Of a stretch of DNA of 5,680 bases, positions 1 through 5,680 are shown in pieces. How positions within the stretch are numbered: position 1 is the stretch's first letter; the number at the start of each line of letters is the position of its first letter. The notes under the pieces are model-generated. The model was not told where the DNA came from. It worked only from the letters and a program-made list of their open reading frames with translations, and made no database searches. Made by a program: the position numbers and the translations under genes. Origin of the DNA: Rhodospira sp. (lineage in GTDB: Bacteria; Pseudomonadota; Alphaproteobacteria; Rhodospirillales; Rhodospirillaceae); assembly GCA_028277295.1 (NCBI GenBank), contig JANQGN010000392.1:1-5680 (forward strand). Direction: 5' to 3'.

Positions 1-1
1 C

Positions 2-1516
2 ATCCCCATCCTCCAGGCCATGGCGGTGCGCCTGAACGTCAACGCCAGCCGCGTGATGATGCCGCTGAGCTACGCCGCCATCCTCGGCGGCATGACCACC
101 TTGATCGGATCATCCACGAACCTGCTGGTCTCCAGCGCCCTGATCGACCTCGGGCTAACACCGCTGTCGTTCTTCGAGATCACCCCGGCTGGGGTGCTCA
201 TGGCCAGTATCGGCCTGTGCTATGTCATCCTGGTGCTTCCCCGGGTGTTGCCCGAGCGGGCCAGCATGGCCAGCCGCATGACCCACCACGGAAAACAGTT
301 CATTTCGCAAATCGTGGTGCCCTTCGATTCCCATTTGGTGGGCGAGAAGGCCGTGGCCGGAACCTTCAAGTCGCTCCCCGACATCACCGTTCGTATGATC
401 CAGCGCGGCGAACACGCCGAGTTGCCCCCCTTCGACGACTATGCCATCCAGGCTGGCGACACCCTGGTGATCGCCGCCACCCGGGCCGCGTTGACGGACA
501 TCGCCAGCCGCTATCCCGGACTGCTGCACCCTCCGCGACGCCTGGGCGTGGACCGCGCCCGCGATCGCCTGCGCGCCGGTGACATGGACACCGACGAGAA
601 CGCTCCTCGCCGCGAAAAAGAGCGGGACAAGGACCGCGACGGCGGCAAGGAGCTGCAGGACCAGGAGGTCCTGGTCGAGACCATGATCACGCCCTCGTCA
701 CGCCTGATCGGCGCCAACCTCCAGCAACTGGCGTTCCGCCAGCGCTATCGCTGTCTGGTCATCGGCATTCAGCGGCGCGCCCGCATGATCCGCGCCAGCA
801 TGACGCAGATCCGCCTGGAAGCCGGCGACAACCTTCTGATTCAAGGACGCCGGGCCGACACCGAGGCCCTCGGCCGCGAGCGCGACCTGGTGGTCCTGTC
901 CGGCACCACCGGCGCCCTGCCCCGGCGCCGCCACGCCGGGCTGTCCGCCGGCATCTTCGTGACCGCCGTGGGCCTGGCCGCGCTGGGCGTGGTGCCGATT
1001 GTCGTCGCCGCCATCGTCGCCGCCGTGTTGATGATCGCCATCCAGGCGGTCAACCTGCGCCAGGCCACCCGCGCCCTCGACCGCAAGATCCTGCTGGTGG
1101 TGGTCGCCGCCCTGGCCCTGGGGCAGGCGCTGGAGAGCACGGGCGCCGCCGGGTTCGTGGCCAACACGGCGGTCAATCTGTTCCGCGACCTGGGGCCCGC
1201 GGTGATCCTGTCCCTGTTCTTCCTGATCGTGGCCGGCTTCACCAACGTTCTGACCAACAACGCCACCGCCGTTCTGTTCACCCCCGTGGGCATCAACCTC
1301 GCCGCGGAACTGGGCGTGGATCCGCACGTGTTCGCCATCACCACGGTGCTGGCCGCGAACTGCTCCTTTGCCTCGCCGGTCGGCTATCAGACCAACCTGC
1401 TGATCATGGGGCCGGGCCATTATGCCTTCAGCGACTACACCCGCGCCGGGCTGCCGCTGCTGTTGCTGTTGTGGGCGGCCTATAGCCTGTTCGCCCCTTG
1501 GTACTGGAATCTGTAG
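2..1516 (+). CDS. SLC13-family anion permease with two TrkA-C (RCK_C) domains, 5'-truncated by window edge
   Basis: Inner-membrane carrier of the SLC13/DASS (ArsB/NhaD) superfamily, probably Na+-coupled uptake of sulfate, dicarboxylate or a similar anion; the substrate cannot be read from sequence. The frame is open from base 2, and the residues before the Met at base 20 (IPILQA) already fit the family, so that Met is internal and the start lies outside; about 504 codons are visible of a usual ~600. Counting from that Met: first transport signature with IGSSTN at 29-34; membrane segment ~57-75; RCK_C domain 1 ~94-168; a highly charged linker ~175-216 rich in D, E, K and R; RCK_C domain 2 ~217-293; then membrane segments at ~307-345, 357-372, 392-410 and 475-492, with a second signature ANCSFASPVGYQTN at 446-459. 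RCK_C domains usually bind small ligands or ions and gate the carrier. The stop is TAG; no convincing terminator follows. The family call is secure, the substrate is not. Confidence 0.93.
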   Translation: MPILQAMAVRLNVNASRVMMPLSYAAILGGMTTLIGSSTNLLVSSALIDLGLTPLSFFEITPAGVLMASIGLCYVILVLPRVLPERASMASRMTHHGKQFISQIVVPFDSHLVGEKAVAGTFKSLPDITVRMIQRGEHAELPPFDDYAIQAGDTLVIAATRAALTDIASRYPGLLHPPRRLGVDRARDRLRAGDMDTDENAPRREKERDKDRDGGKELQDQEVLVETMITPSSRLIGANLQQLAFRQRYRCLVIGIQRRARMIRASMTQIRLEAGDNLLIQGRRADTEALGRERDLVVLSGTTGALPRRRHAGLSAGIFVTAVGLAALGVVPIVVAAIVAAVLMIAIQAVNLRQATRALDRKILLVVVAALALGQALESTGAAGFVANTAVNLFRDLGPAVILSLFFLIVAGFTNVLTNNATAVLFTPVGINLAAELGVDPHVFAITTVLAANCSFASPVGYQTNLLIMGPGHYAFSDYTRAGLPLLLLLWAAYSLFAPWYWNL

Positions 1517-1556
1517 CGGTCCGGCCGATGAGTGAAACCCCTGGTCGATACTCCTG

Positions 1557-1609
1557 CGAACCATTATTATTGAAAAGCCGAATCGGCTACCATGGTTCGA
1601 CGTCGCACC
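1557..1609. promoter_or_regulatory. Nested inverted repeats in the leader upstream of the small ORF and ggt
   Basis: Three symmetric elements are packed into 53 bases. An outer perfect 8-bp inverted repeat pairs CGAACCAT (1557-1564) with ATGGTTCG (1592-1599). Inside it is AGCCGA/TCGGCT (1576-1588), a palindrome around a single central base. Overlapping the outer right arm is GGTTCGACGTCGCACC (1594-1609), symmetric at 14 of 16 positions around CGACGTCG. The outer stem and this last palindrome use the same bases, so they exclude each other as folds. The AT-rich stretch 1562-1576 contains TATTAT (1565-1570), a possible -10 box, and TTGAAA (1570-1575), a possible -35 box, but neither has a convincing partner. 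This may be an operator or structured leader for the genes to the right; which one is not decidable here. Confidence 0.4.
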
Positions 1610-1633
1610 CCGTCCCCGACCAGGAGACCATCC

Positions 1634-1729
1634 ATGGACACACTGGACACCTTTGGTAAGGTGGTTCTCGCCGCCGTCGTTCTGGCGAAGATCGCGCTGA
1701 GCATACAGACGGGCGCCCCGGTGATCTGA
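1634..1729 (+). CDS. Candidate 31-aa small hydrophobic protein (sORF) upstream of ggt
   Basis: ATG at 1634, TGA at 1727-1729. AGGAG at 1622-1626 lies 7 bases before the ATG, a better ribosome-binding site than several long genes here have. The peptide starts MDTLDTFGK and has a hydrophobic core VVLAAVVLAKIALSI (residues 10-24) with a lysine at 19, ending QTGAPVI; it could be a single short membrane-spanning or amphipathic helix. Most codons end in G or C (25 of 31), as expected for a coding frame in this genome, though that is weak evidence at this length. It fills the gap between the permease and ggt and could be cotranscribed with ggt, 73 bases downstream. I do not recognise it. It could be a leader peptide, a small membrane protein, or a chance ORF. 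Confidence 0.45.
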   Translation: MDTLDTFGKVVLAAVVLAKIALSIQTGAPVI

Positions 1730-1802
1730 TCCAACGGGCCGCCCGGTTGTTCCGCCCAGGCTCTCCATCAGGAGGGTCACGCCCGGCCCAGGGAGAAGTG
1801 TC

Positions 1803-3587
1803 ATGCCCGAGTTCCAGCGAACCAGCCTTGGGGTGCTGGGCGCGATGGCTGTTCTCGCCATACTGGTCTTCACGTTTGCCGCCGGCCCCGCTGACCGCGC
1901 CCGATCGCCCGCACCAGCGCCGGCGACGGACGACCGGGAGCGCACGGAAACGGGCGCGGCCGTCCCCGACTCGGTCATGGTCGCCGCCGCCCATCCCCTG
2001 GCCGCCGAGGCCGGCCGCGCCGTGCTGGCCGCCGGGGGCACCGCCGCCGACGCCGCCGTGGCGGTACAGACGATGTTGAACCTGGTGGAACCGCAGTCCT
2101 CCGGGATTGGCGGCGGCGCCTTCGCGGTGATCTGGGACGGTGCCGATGGCCGCCTGACTACCCTCGACGGACGCGAAAAGGCCCCCCTGGCAGCCGACGA
2201 AACCTATTGGCTGGGCGAGGACGGCGAACCCGTCGCCTGGTGGGACGCGGTGGTTGGCGGTCGCTCGGTGGGCGTTCCTGGCACGCTGAAGCTGCTGGAG
2301 ACCCTGCACGCGCGCCATGGCCGCATGGACTGGGCCAACCTGTTACAGCCGGCCATCGACGCCGCCGAGCAGGGCTTCACCATCTCGCCACGTCTGGCCG
2401 CCTCCATCGCCGCCGCCCAGGAGAAGAAGCTCGACCTGTTCGAGCCGACCCGGTCCTACTTCTTCGACCCCAATGGCAGCCCCAGGGCCGCCGGCACGCT
2501 GCTGCGCAACCCGGCCTTCGCCACCACCCTGCGGCTGATCGCCGCCGGGGGCTCGGCACCCTTCTACGAGGGCGAGATCGCCGCCGATATCGTCGCCGCC
2601 GTCCGGACCGACATCAACGCCGGCATCCTGACGCCCGAGGACCTGGCCGCCTATACGGTGGTGGAGCGGGCGCCGATCTGCGTGCCCTATCGCGCCTACG
2701 AGGTCTGCGGCATGGGGCCGCCCACCTCCGGCGCCCTGACCATTGGGCAGATCCTGGGCATGCTGGAGGGCTTCGACATGCCTGGCCTGGGACCGTCGCC
2801 CGAGGCCTGGCACCTGTACGCCGAGGCCGCCAAGCTGGCCTATGCCGATCGCGCGCTCTACATGGCCGACGCCGACTTTGTCCCCATGCCCACCCGGGGC
2901 TTGCTGGACCCGGACTACCTGGCCAGCCGCGCGGCCCTGATCGACCCGTCGGCGGCCATGCCCACCCCGGCCAAGGCCGGCACGCCCCCCTGGGACGAGG
3001 CGGCCGTTCAGGCGCCCGACACCCAGCCGGAACGACCGGGCACCAGCCATTTCGTGATCGTCGATGCCGACGGCCTGATGATCTCCATGACCACGACCAT
3101 CGAGACCGGATTCGGCAGCCGGGTGATGACGCGTGGCTTCCTGTTGAACAACGAACTGACCGACTTCTCGCGGGCACCGGCCGCCGAGGACGGCACGCCC
3201 ATCGCCAACCGGGTGGAGGGCGGCAAGCGGCCGCGTTCGTCCATGTCGCCAACCATCGTGTTCCGCGATGGGGCGCCGGTGCTCCTGATCGGTTCGCCAG
3301 GCGGGTCGCCCATCATCCACTATGTGGCCAACGCCCTGGTGGCCGTGCTGGATTGGGGCATGGAGCCGCAGGCGGCGCTAGACATGGGCCACGTGGTCAA
3401 CCGCAACGGGGTCACCGAACTGGAGGAGGGCACCGAGGCCGAGGCCCTGGCGGACGCGCTCGCGACGCTGGGTCACGAGATCACGGTTCGCCCGCACGAG
3501 TCCGGCCTGCACGCCATCCAGATCAAGGATGGCGCTCTGATCGGTGCCGCGGATCCCAGGCGGGAGGGCGTGGCGGTCGGGGGATAG
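1803..3587 (+). CDS. ggt: Gamma-glutamyltransferase (glutathione hydrolase proenzyme)
   Basis: Ntn-hydrolase that removes or transfers the gamma-glutamyl group of glutathione and related amides, releasing Cys-Gly; probably periplasmic or membrane-anchored. The 594 residues match family length. A hydrophobic stretch at ~10-27 is a signal peptide or uncleaved anchor, followed by a Pro/Ala-rich spacer (28-55). Large-subunit motifs: AHPLAAEAGRAVLAAGG (63-79), LVEPQSSGIGGGAF (94-107), and LDGREKAP (121-128), whose R124 is the expected substrate-carboxylate ligand. Autocleavage is expected before T414 in PGTSHF, giving subunits of ~413 and 181 residues. Small subunit: TTTIETGFGS (430-439), LLNNELTDFS (447-456), KRPRSSMSPTIVF (475-487) and GSPGG (497-501). 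E434 stands where E. coli GGT, as I recall it, has Asn411; the stretch between DFS and KRP is about four residues shorter than in E. coli, so the substrate lid probably differs. GGGAGAAG (1791-1798) sits just before the ATG. A related acylase specificity is possible; the family is certain. Confidence 0.96.
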   Translation: MPEFQRTSLGVLGAMAVLAILVFTFAAGPADRARSPAPAPATDDRERTETGAAVPDSVMVAAAHPLAAEAGRAVLAAGGTAADAAVAVQTMLNLVEPQSSGIGGGAFAVIWDGADGRLTTLDGREKAPLAADETYWLGEDGEPVAWWDAVVGGRSVGVPGTLKLLETLHARHGRMDWANLLQPAIDAAEQGFTISPRLAASIAAAQEKKLDLFEPTRSYFFDPNGSPRAAGTLLRNPAFATTLRLIAAGGSAPFYEGEIAADIVAAVRTDINAGILTPEDLAAYTVVERAPICVPYRAYEVCGMGPPTSGALTIGQILGMLEGFDMPGLGPSPEAWHLYAEAAKLAYADRALYMADADFVPMPTRGLLDPDYLASRAALIDPSAAMPTPAKAGTPPWDEAAVQAPDTQPERPGTSHFVIVDADGLMISMTTTIETGFGSRVMTRGFLLNNELTDFSRAPAAEDGTPIANRVEGGKRPRSSMSPTIVFRDGAPVLLIGSPGGSPIIHYVANALVAVLDWGMEPQAALDMGHVVNRNGVTELEEGTEAEALADALATLGHEITVRPHESGLHAIQIKDGALIGAADPRREGVAVGG

Positions 3588-3607
3588 ACGGAGGACCGGC
3601 ACCGTCT
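3586..3607. terminator. Possible bidirectional terminator hairpin between ggt and the TSUP gene
   Basis: AGACGG (3586-3591) and CCGTCT (3602-3607) form a perfect 6-bp stem with a 10-base loop. It covers the end of the ggt stop codon and the whole 21-base gap to the stop of the convergent gene. Position between two convergent stops fits a shared terminator, but neither strand shows a T-run after the stem, so it is weak as an intrinsic terminator. Confidence 0.3.
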
Positions 3608-3608
3608 C

Positions 3609-4373
3609 CTACACCACGGCCAACACCAGCAGGCGCGCGCCGGCCACCAGCAGGCCAGCGCGCACCAGACGGCGGAACATGGCCTCGTCCACCCTCTGGC
3701 GCACGGCCCGGCCCAGGGGATAGGCGCCCAGCAGCACCGCCGCCATGGGCACGGAGGCCACCAGCAGCGGCACGGTCAGCACCGCCACGGCGCCGAAGGC
3801 CACCAGGGTGAGGATGTTGGTCAGGGTCCACAAGGTGCCGATGGCCGCCACGTAGGTCGCCTTGTCCAGCCGTAGCGCCGTCATGTAGGCGACGATGGGC
3901 GGGCCGAAGATCGCGGTTGTTCCGGCCAGCAGCCCGGCGCCGGCCCCCACCAGCGCGCCGGCGATCCTCTCCTGACGCGGCCGCAATCTGAGGCGCGGCA
4001 CCCGGTCGCCCATCAGCGAGAAGACCACCACCACGATCCCCAGCACCGCCAGGACAGCGCGCGTGGGCACGCTGGCCAGGATTAGCGCGCCGATCACCAA
4101 GCCCACCCCCTTGGCCACCAGCAGCGGCCAGAAGCGGGCCAGGATGGCGCCGACCCGGCCGCCCTCCTTCATCATGATCATGTTGCCGGCCAACGCCGGA
4201 AGCACGGTGAGCGCGATGGCGTCCTTGACCGGCAGCGCCAGGGTCAGCAGGGAGATGGTGACGATGGGCACGCCGAAGCCAATCGCGCCCTTGATAACGC
4301 CGGCCAGCGCGAAGGCCAGGATCATCACGCCCCAATGCGACGGAGCGTAGTCGGGCCAGGGGACGTCAATCAC
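3609..4373 (-). CDS. TSUP (TauE/SafE) family membrane transporter
   Basis: Predicted inner-membrane carrier of the TSUP family, whose members move sulfite, sulfoacetate, taurine-related or other organic anions; this member's substrate is unknown. Its 254 residues match family length, with about eight hydrophobic segments in two related halves. The Gly-rich repeat motif appears in each: AGVIKGAIGFGVPIVT (24-39) in the first half and GAGAGLLAGTTAIFGPPIV (143-161) in the second. A basic loop (~123-136, RVPRLRLRPRQER) joins the halves, and the C-terminus has the usual YPLGRAVRQRV followed by a last helix. The start is GTG with GAGG 8 bases upstream on the - strand, a modest site; the next Met (17) lies inside the first helix and would truncate it, so GTG is preferred. 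The stop is TAG. It converges with ggt. The potH-potI genes are on the same strand upstream, but 246 bases holding a repeat element separate them, so it probably has its own promoter. Confidence 0.9.
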   Translation of the reverse strand: MIDVPWPDYAPSHWGVMILAFALAGVIKGAIGFGVPIVTISLLTLALPVKDAIALTVLPALAGNMIMMKEGGRVGAILARFWPLLVAKGVGLVIGALILASVPTRAVLAVLGIVVVVFSLMGDRVPRLRLRPRQERIAGALVGAGAGLLAGTTAIFGPPIVAYMTALRLDKATYVAAIGTLWTLTNILTLVAFGAVAVLTVPLLVASVPMAAVLLGAYPLGRAVRQRVDEAMFRRLVRAGLLVAGARLLVLAVV

Positions 4374-4417
4374 GGGGTGTGCCTCGTGAGGTTGTCGGCG
4401 GCGGCTGCCTCATCCCC

Positions 4418-4459
4418 TAGAGCATGTTGCGCGATTTCTGAATCGCCCAGCATGCTCTA
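4418..4459 (+). repeat. Left 42-nt palindromic unit
   Basis: Outer arms TAGAGCATG (4418-4426) and CATGCTCTA (4451-4459) are perfect complements. Inner arms GCGATT (4431-4436) and AATCGC (4441-4446) enclose the loop TCTG. The 4-base joints TTGC and CCAG pair only partly. On either strand it could form a near-complete 19-bp hairpin. Confidence 0.85.
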
Positions 4460-4504
4460 ACAATTTGTTTTTTCAAGCAAATCGTCCCCAAAAGATCTTC
4501 CAGG

Positions 4505-4523
4505 GCGATCTGTGCCAGATCGC
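4505..4523. repeat. Central perfect 8-bp hairpin inside the element
   Basis: GCGATCTG (4505-4512), loop TGC, CAGATCGC (4516-4523). Its stem resembles the GCGATT/AATCGC core of the terminal units, and the GCTCTA at 4533-4538 resembles their outer arm, so this may be a decayed third unit. Confidence 0.7.
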
Positions 4524-4536
4524 TCGGGATTTGCTC

Positions 4537-4578
4537 TAGAGCATGTTGCGCGATTCAGAAATCGCGCAAAAGGCTTTA
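4537..4578 (-). repeat. Right 42-nt palindromic unit, inverted relative to the left one
   Basis: Starts TAGAGCATG (4537-4545), then a perfect 10-bp stem TTGCGCGATT (4546-4555) / AATCGCGCAA (4560-4569) with loop CAGA. The loop is the reverse complement of the left unit's TCTG, which fixes the opposite orientation. The outer right arm is eroded: AAGGCTTTA (4570-4578) against CATGCTCTA, three changes. As RNA from the - strand it lies shortly after the potI stop and could protect or end that message, but no T-run follows the stem. Confidence 0.8.
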
Positions 4579-4619
4579 TTGCGCTCCATGGCGCGGACGG
4601 ACGCGGCGGTGAATCCCCC

Positions 4620-5465
4620 TCATCGCCGCTTGTCCTCGGTCAAGGCCTGACTCACGGAGCGTTCGCGCTCCCGCTCCTGGCGCCACAGGACCCACGCGGC
4701 GATGAGGATGGTGGTCGTCGCCAGCAGCACCAGCAATGTGGCCAGGGCATTGATCTTGGGCGAGATGCCCAGGCGCACGGACGAGAACACCACCATGGGC
4801 AGGGTGGTCGACGCCGGCCCGGCGACGAAACTGGCGATCACCAGGTCATCAAGCGACAGGGTGAACCCCAGCAGCCAGCCCGAAACCAGCGCCGGCATGA
4901 GCATCGGCAGGGTGATCACCAGGAACGCCTTCAACGGCCGCGCGCCCAGGTCCATGGCCGCTTCCTCGACGCTGCGATCCAGTCCGGCCAGGCGCGATTG
5001 CACGACCACGTGCACGTAGGCCATGCAGAAGGTGGTGTGGGCGATGGTTATGGTGTCCACCCCACGACCCACCGGCCAGCCGATGGCGTTTTCAAGGGCC
5101 ACGAACAGCAGCAGCAGGGACAGGCCCGTGATGACCTCGGGCATGACCAGGGGGGCGGTGATCATGCCGGTGAACAGCAGCCGACCCCGGAAGCGCCCGA
5201 AGCGTACCATCATCAGCGCCGACAGGGTGCCCAGCACGGTGGCGATGGTCGCCGAGAACACACCCACCCGCAGGCTCACCAGCGCGGCGTCCAGGATCTG
5301 TTCGTCCCGGAACAGCTCCCCGTACCATTTGGCGGAGAAGCCGCCCCAGACGGTCACCAGCCGGCTTTCGTTGAACGAGTACAGGATCAGCAGCAGGATC
5401 GGCACGTAGAGAAACGCGAAGCCGAAAGCAAGCGCCGAAACCAGGAAGGCCGAACGTTGTCGCAT
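4620..5465 (-). CDS. potI: Putrescine ABC transporter permease PotI
   Basis: One of the two integral membrane subunits of the PotFGHI putrescine importer; it pairs with PotH to form the channel driven by the ATPase PotG, fed by periplasmic PotF. The 281 residues are full length for the family. Hydrophobic segments lie at ~8-30, 65-86, 100-124, 139-156, 183-205 and 239-261, giving the six expected spans. LVTVWGGFSAKWYGEL (36-51), APLVMPEVITGLSLLLLF (104-121) and FTLSLDDLVIASFVAGP (201-217) closely match what I recall of E. coli PotI, more so than PotC. The ATPase-coupling EAA loop is EEAAMDLGARPLKAF (167-181) followed by ITLP. GGGAGG inside the end of potH lies 9 bases before the ATG, and a single base separates the potH stop from this start, so the two are almost certainly cotranscribed. 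The C-terminal tail (262-281) is highly charged. Confidence 0.95.
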   Translation of the reverse strand: MRQRSAFLVSALAFGFAFLYVPILLLILYSFNESRLVTVWGGFSAKWYGELFRDEQILDAALVSLRVGVFSATIATVLGTLSALMMVRFGRFRGRLLFTGMITAPLVMPEVITGLSLLLLFVALENAIGWPVGRGVDTITIAHTTFCMAYVHVVVQSRLAGLDRSVEEAAMDLGARPLKAFLVITLPMLMPALVSGWLLGFTLSLDDLVIASFVAGPASTTLPMVVFSSVRLGISPKINALATLLVLLATTTILIAAWVLWRQERERERSVSQALTEDKRR

Positions 5466-5466
5466 G

Positions 5467-5680
5467 TCACGCGGCCTCCCGACGTTCGGCTTGGCGCTGC
5501 TGATGGTGCTGGAAGATGACGATGGGCATCACCAGGAAGATCAGCATGGCGATCGCAACGGCCGAGGCCACGGGCCAGTCGCGGTTATTGAAGAACTCGC
5601 TCCACAGGACCTTGCCGATCATCAGGCTGCTGGCGCCGCCCAGCAGGTCGGGGATGACGAACTCGCCCACGGCCGGGATG
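5467..5680 (-). CDS. potH: Putrescine ABC transporter permease PotH, C-terminal part (start beyond right edge)
   Basis: Partner permease of PotI in the putrescine importer. Only the last 70 or so residues are in the window; the frame is open to the edge, and the GTG codon at 5670 is internal because the residues before it (IPA) continue the family match. Visible motifs are VGEFVIPDLLGG, MIGKVLWSEFFNNRDWPVAS and a last transmembrane helix AIAMLIFLVMPIVIF, ending in a basic tail (HHQQRQAERREAA). These agree nearly residue for residue with the E. coli PotH C-terminus as I remember it. The stop is TGA, one base before the potI ATG. The order potH-potI matches the potFGHI operon, so potG and potF are expected further right. 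Confidence 0.93.
   Translation of the reverse strand, partial: IPAVGEFVIPDLLGGASSLMIGKVLWSEFFNNRDWPVASAVAIAMLIFLVMPIVIFQHHQQRQAERREAA

Larger units (their letters stand above)
4418..4578. repeat. 161-bp MITE-like element with 42-nt palindromic terminal inverted repeats
   Basis: The gap 4374-4619 has no credible gene; this structure fills most of it. Two 42-nt units, 4418-4459 and 4537-4578, match at 37 of 42 positions when one is reverse-complemented. Each unit is itself palindromic. The inner 77 bases (4460-4536) are distinctly more AT-rich at their left end (a run of T at 4468-4473) and carry a perfect hairpin GCGATCTG-tgc-CAGATCGC (4505-4523), enclosed by GCAAATC (4477-4483) and GATTTGC (4528-4534). 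The outer ends both read TA, as IS630/mariner-type target sites would, though the symmetry of the units alone also predicts this. No transposase is encoded, so it would be non-autonomous. Bases 4374-4417 hold only the ribosome-binding site of the TSUP gene, and 4579-4619 show nothing clear. Whether it is dispersed in the genome cannot be seen from one copy. Confidence 0.75.

Noticed and set aside
698..2041. Long - strand ORF (447 codons) opposite the permease and start of ggt
   Set aside because: Low-complexity Gly/His/Gln/Arg-rich translation antisense to two well-supported genes and crossing their intergenic gap; a by-product of high GC.
2207..3811. Long + strand ORF (534 codons) in another frame of ggt running into the convergent gene
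   Set aside because: Arg/Gly/Pro-rich shadow of ggt with no family motifs; ggt in its own frame has all catalytic motifs.
3523..4335. - strand ORF (270 codons) overlapping the TSUP gene in another frame
   Set aside because: Shadow: the TSUP frame has the membrane profile and paired Gly-rich motifs, this one does not.
4546..4569. Intrinsic terminator of the potHI operon
   Set aside because: The 10-bp stem is strong, but no T-run follows on the - strand and the stem is part of a larger repeated unit; a terminating effect is possible but not shown.
4418..4578. CRISPR array
   Set aside because: Only two repeat units, in opposite orientation and fully palindromic; no direct repeats with regular spacers and no cas genes.
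1803..5465. Functional link of GGT with putrescine uptake through gamma-glutamyl-putrescine
   Set aside because: The gamma-glutamylated putrescine pathway uses its own hydrolase (PuuD type), the genes are on opposite strands, and no other Puu gene is present.
4512..5519. + strand ORF (335 codons) opposite potI, starting inside the repeat
   Set aside because: Gln/His/Gly-rich antisense reading of a clear potI gene; no ribosome-binding site and no recognisable domain.

Overview
The window is GC-rich with strong G/C third-position bias. The protein sequences look proteobacterial. A Rhodospirillales-type alphaproteobacterium is my best guess, from composition, protein flavour and the style of the intergenic repeat; no taxonomic marker is present. 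It reads as ordinary chromosome carrying transport and peptide-metabolism genes. I see no phage, transposase, CRISPR, rRNA or tRNA.

Left part, + strand: the window opens inside a SLC13-family permease (stop at 1516; the start lies outside) with two TrkA-C (RCK_C) domains inserted between its membrane halves. A 117-base gap follows (1517-1633), holding nested inverted repeats and an AT-rich dip. Next is a 31-codon ORF (1634-1729) with a good Shine-Dalgarno sequence and a hydrophobic core. After 73 more bases comes a full-length gamma-glutamyltransferase (1803-3587) with an N-terminal membrane anchor or signal peptide and an intact autoprocessing threonine (T414).

Right part, - strand: a TSUP/TauE-SafE family permease (4373-3609, GTG start) converges on ggt with 21 bases between the stop codons and a possible shared terminator hairpin. 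Upstream of it is a non-coding gap (4374-4619). Most of that gap is a 161-bp element, 4418-4578, bounded by two 42-nt copies of one palindromic unit in inverted orientation. Right of it are two putrescine ABC permease genes on the - strand: complete potI (5465-4620) and the last part of potH (5680-5467). They are separated by one base and belong to a potFGHI-type operon continuing beyond the right edge.

Function: potH and potI form the membrane channel of a putrescine importer. The other three main genes could share a sulfur theme: an RCK-type SLC13 permease often tied to sulfate or other anions, a glutathione-degrading GGT, and a TSUP carrier often tied to sulfite or organosulfonates. That link is inference from family tendencies. 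I found no clear undescribed multi-gene system. The points most worth checking are the 161-bp inverted-repeat element, the small ORF with its structured leader, and the GGT active-site variant.
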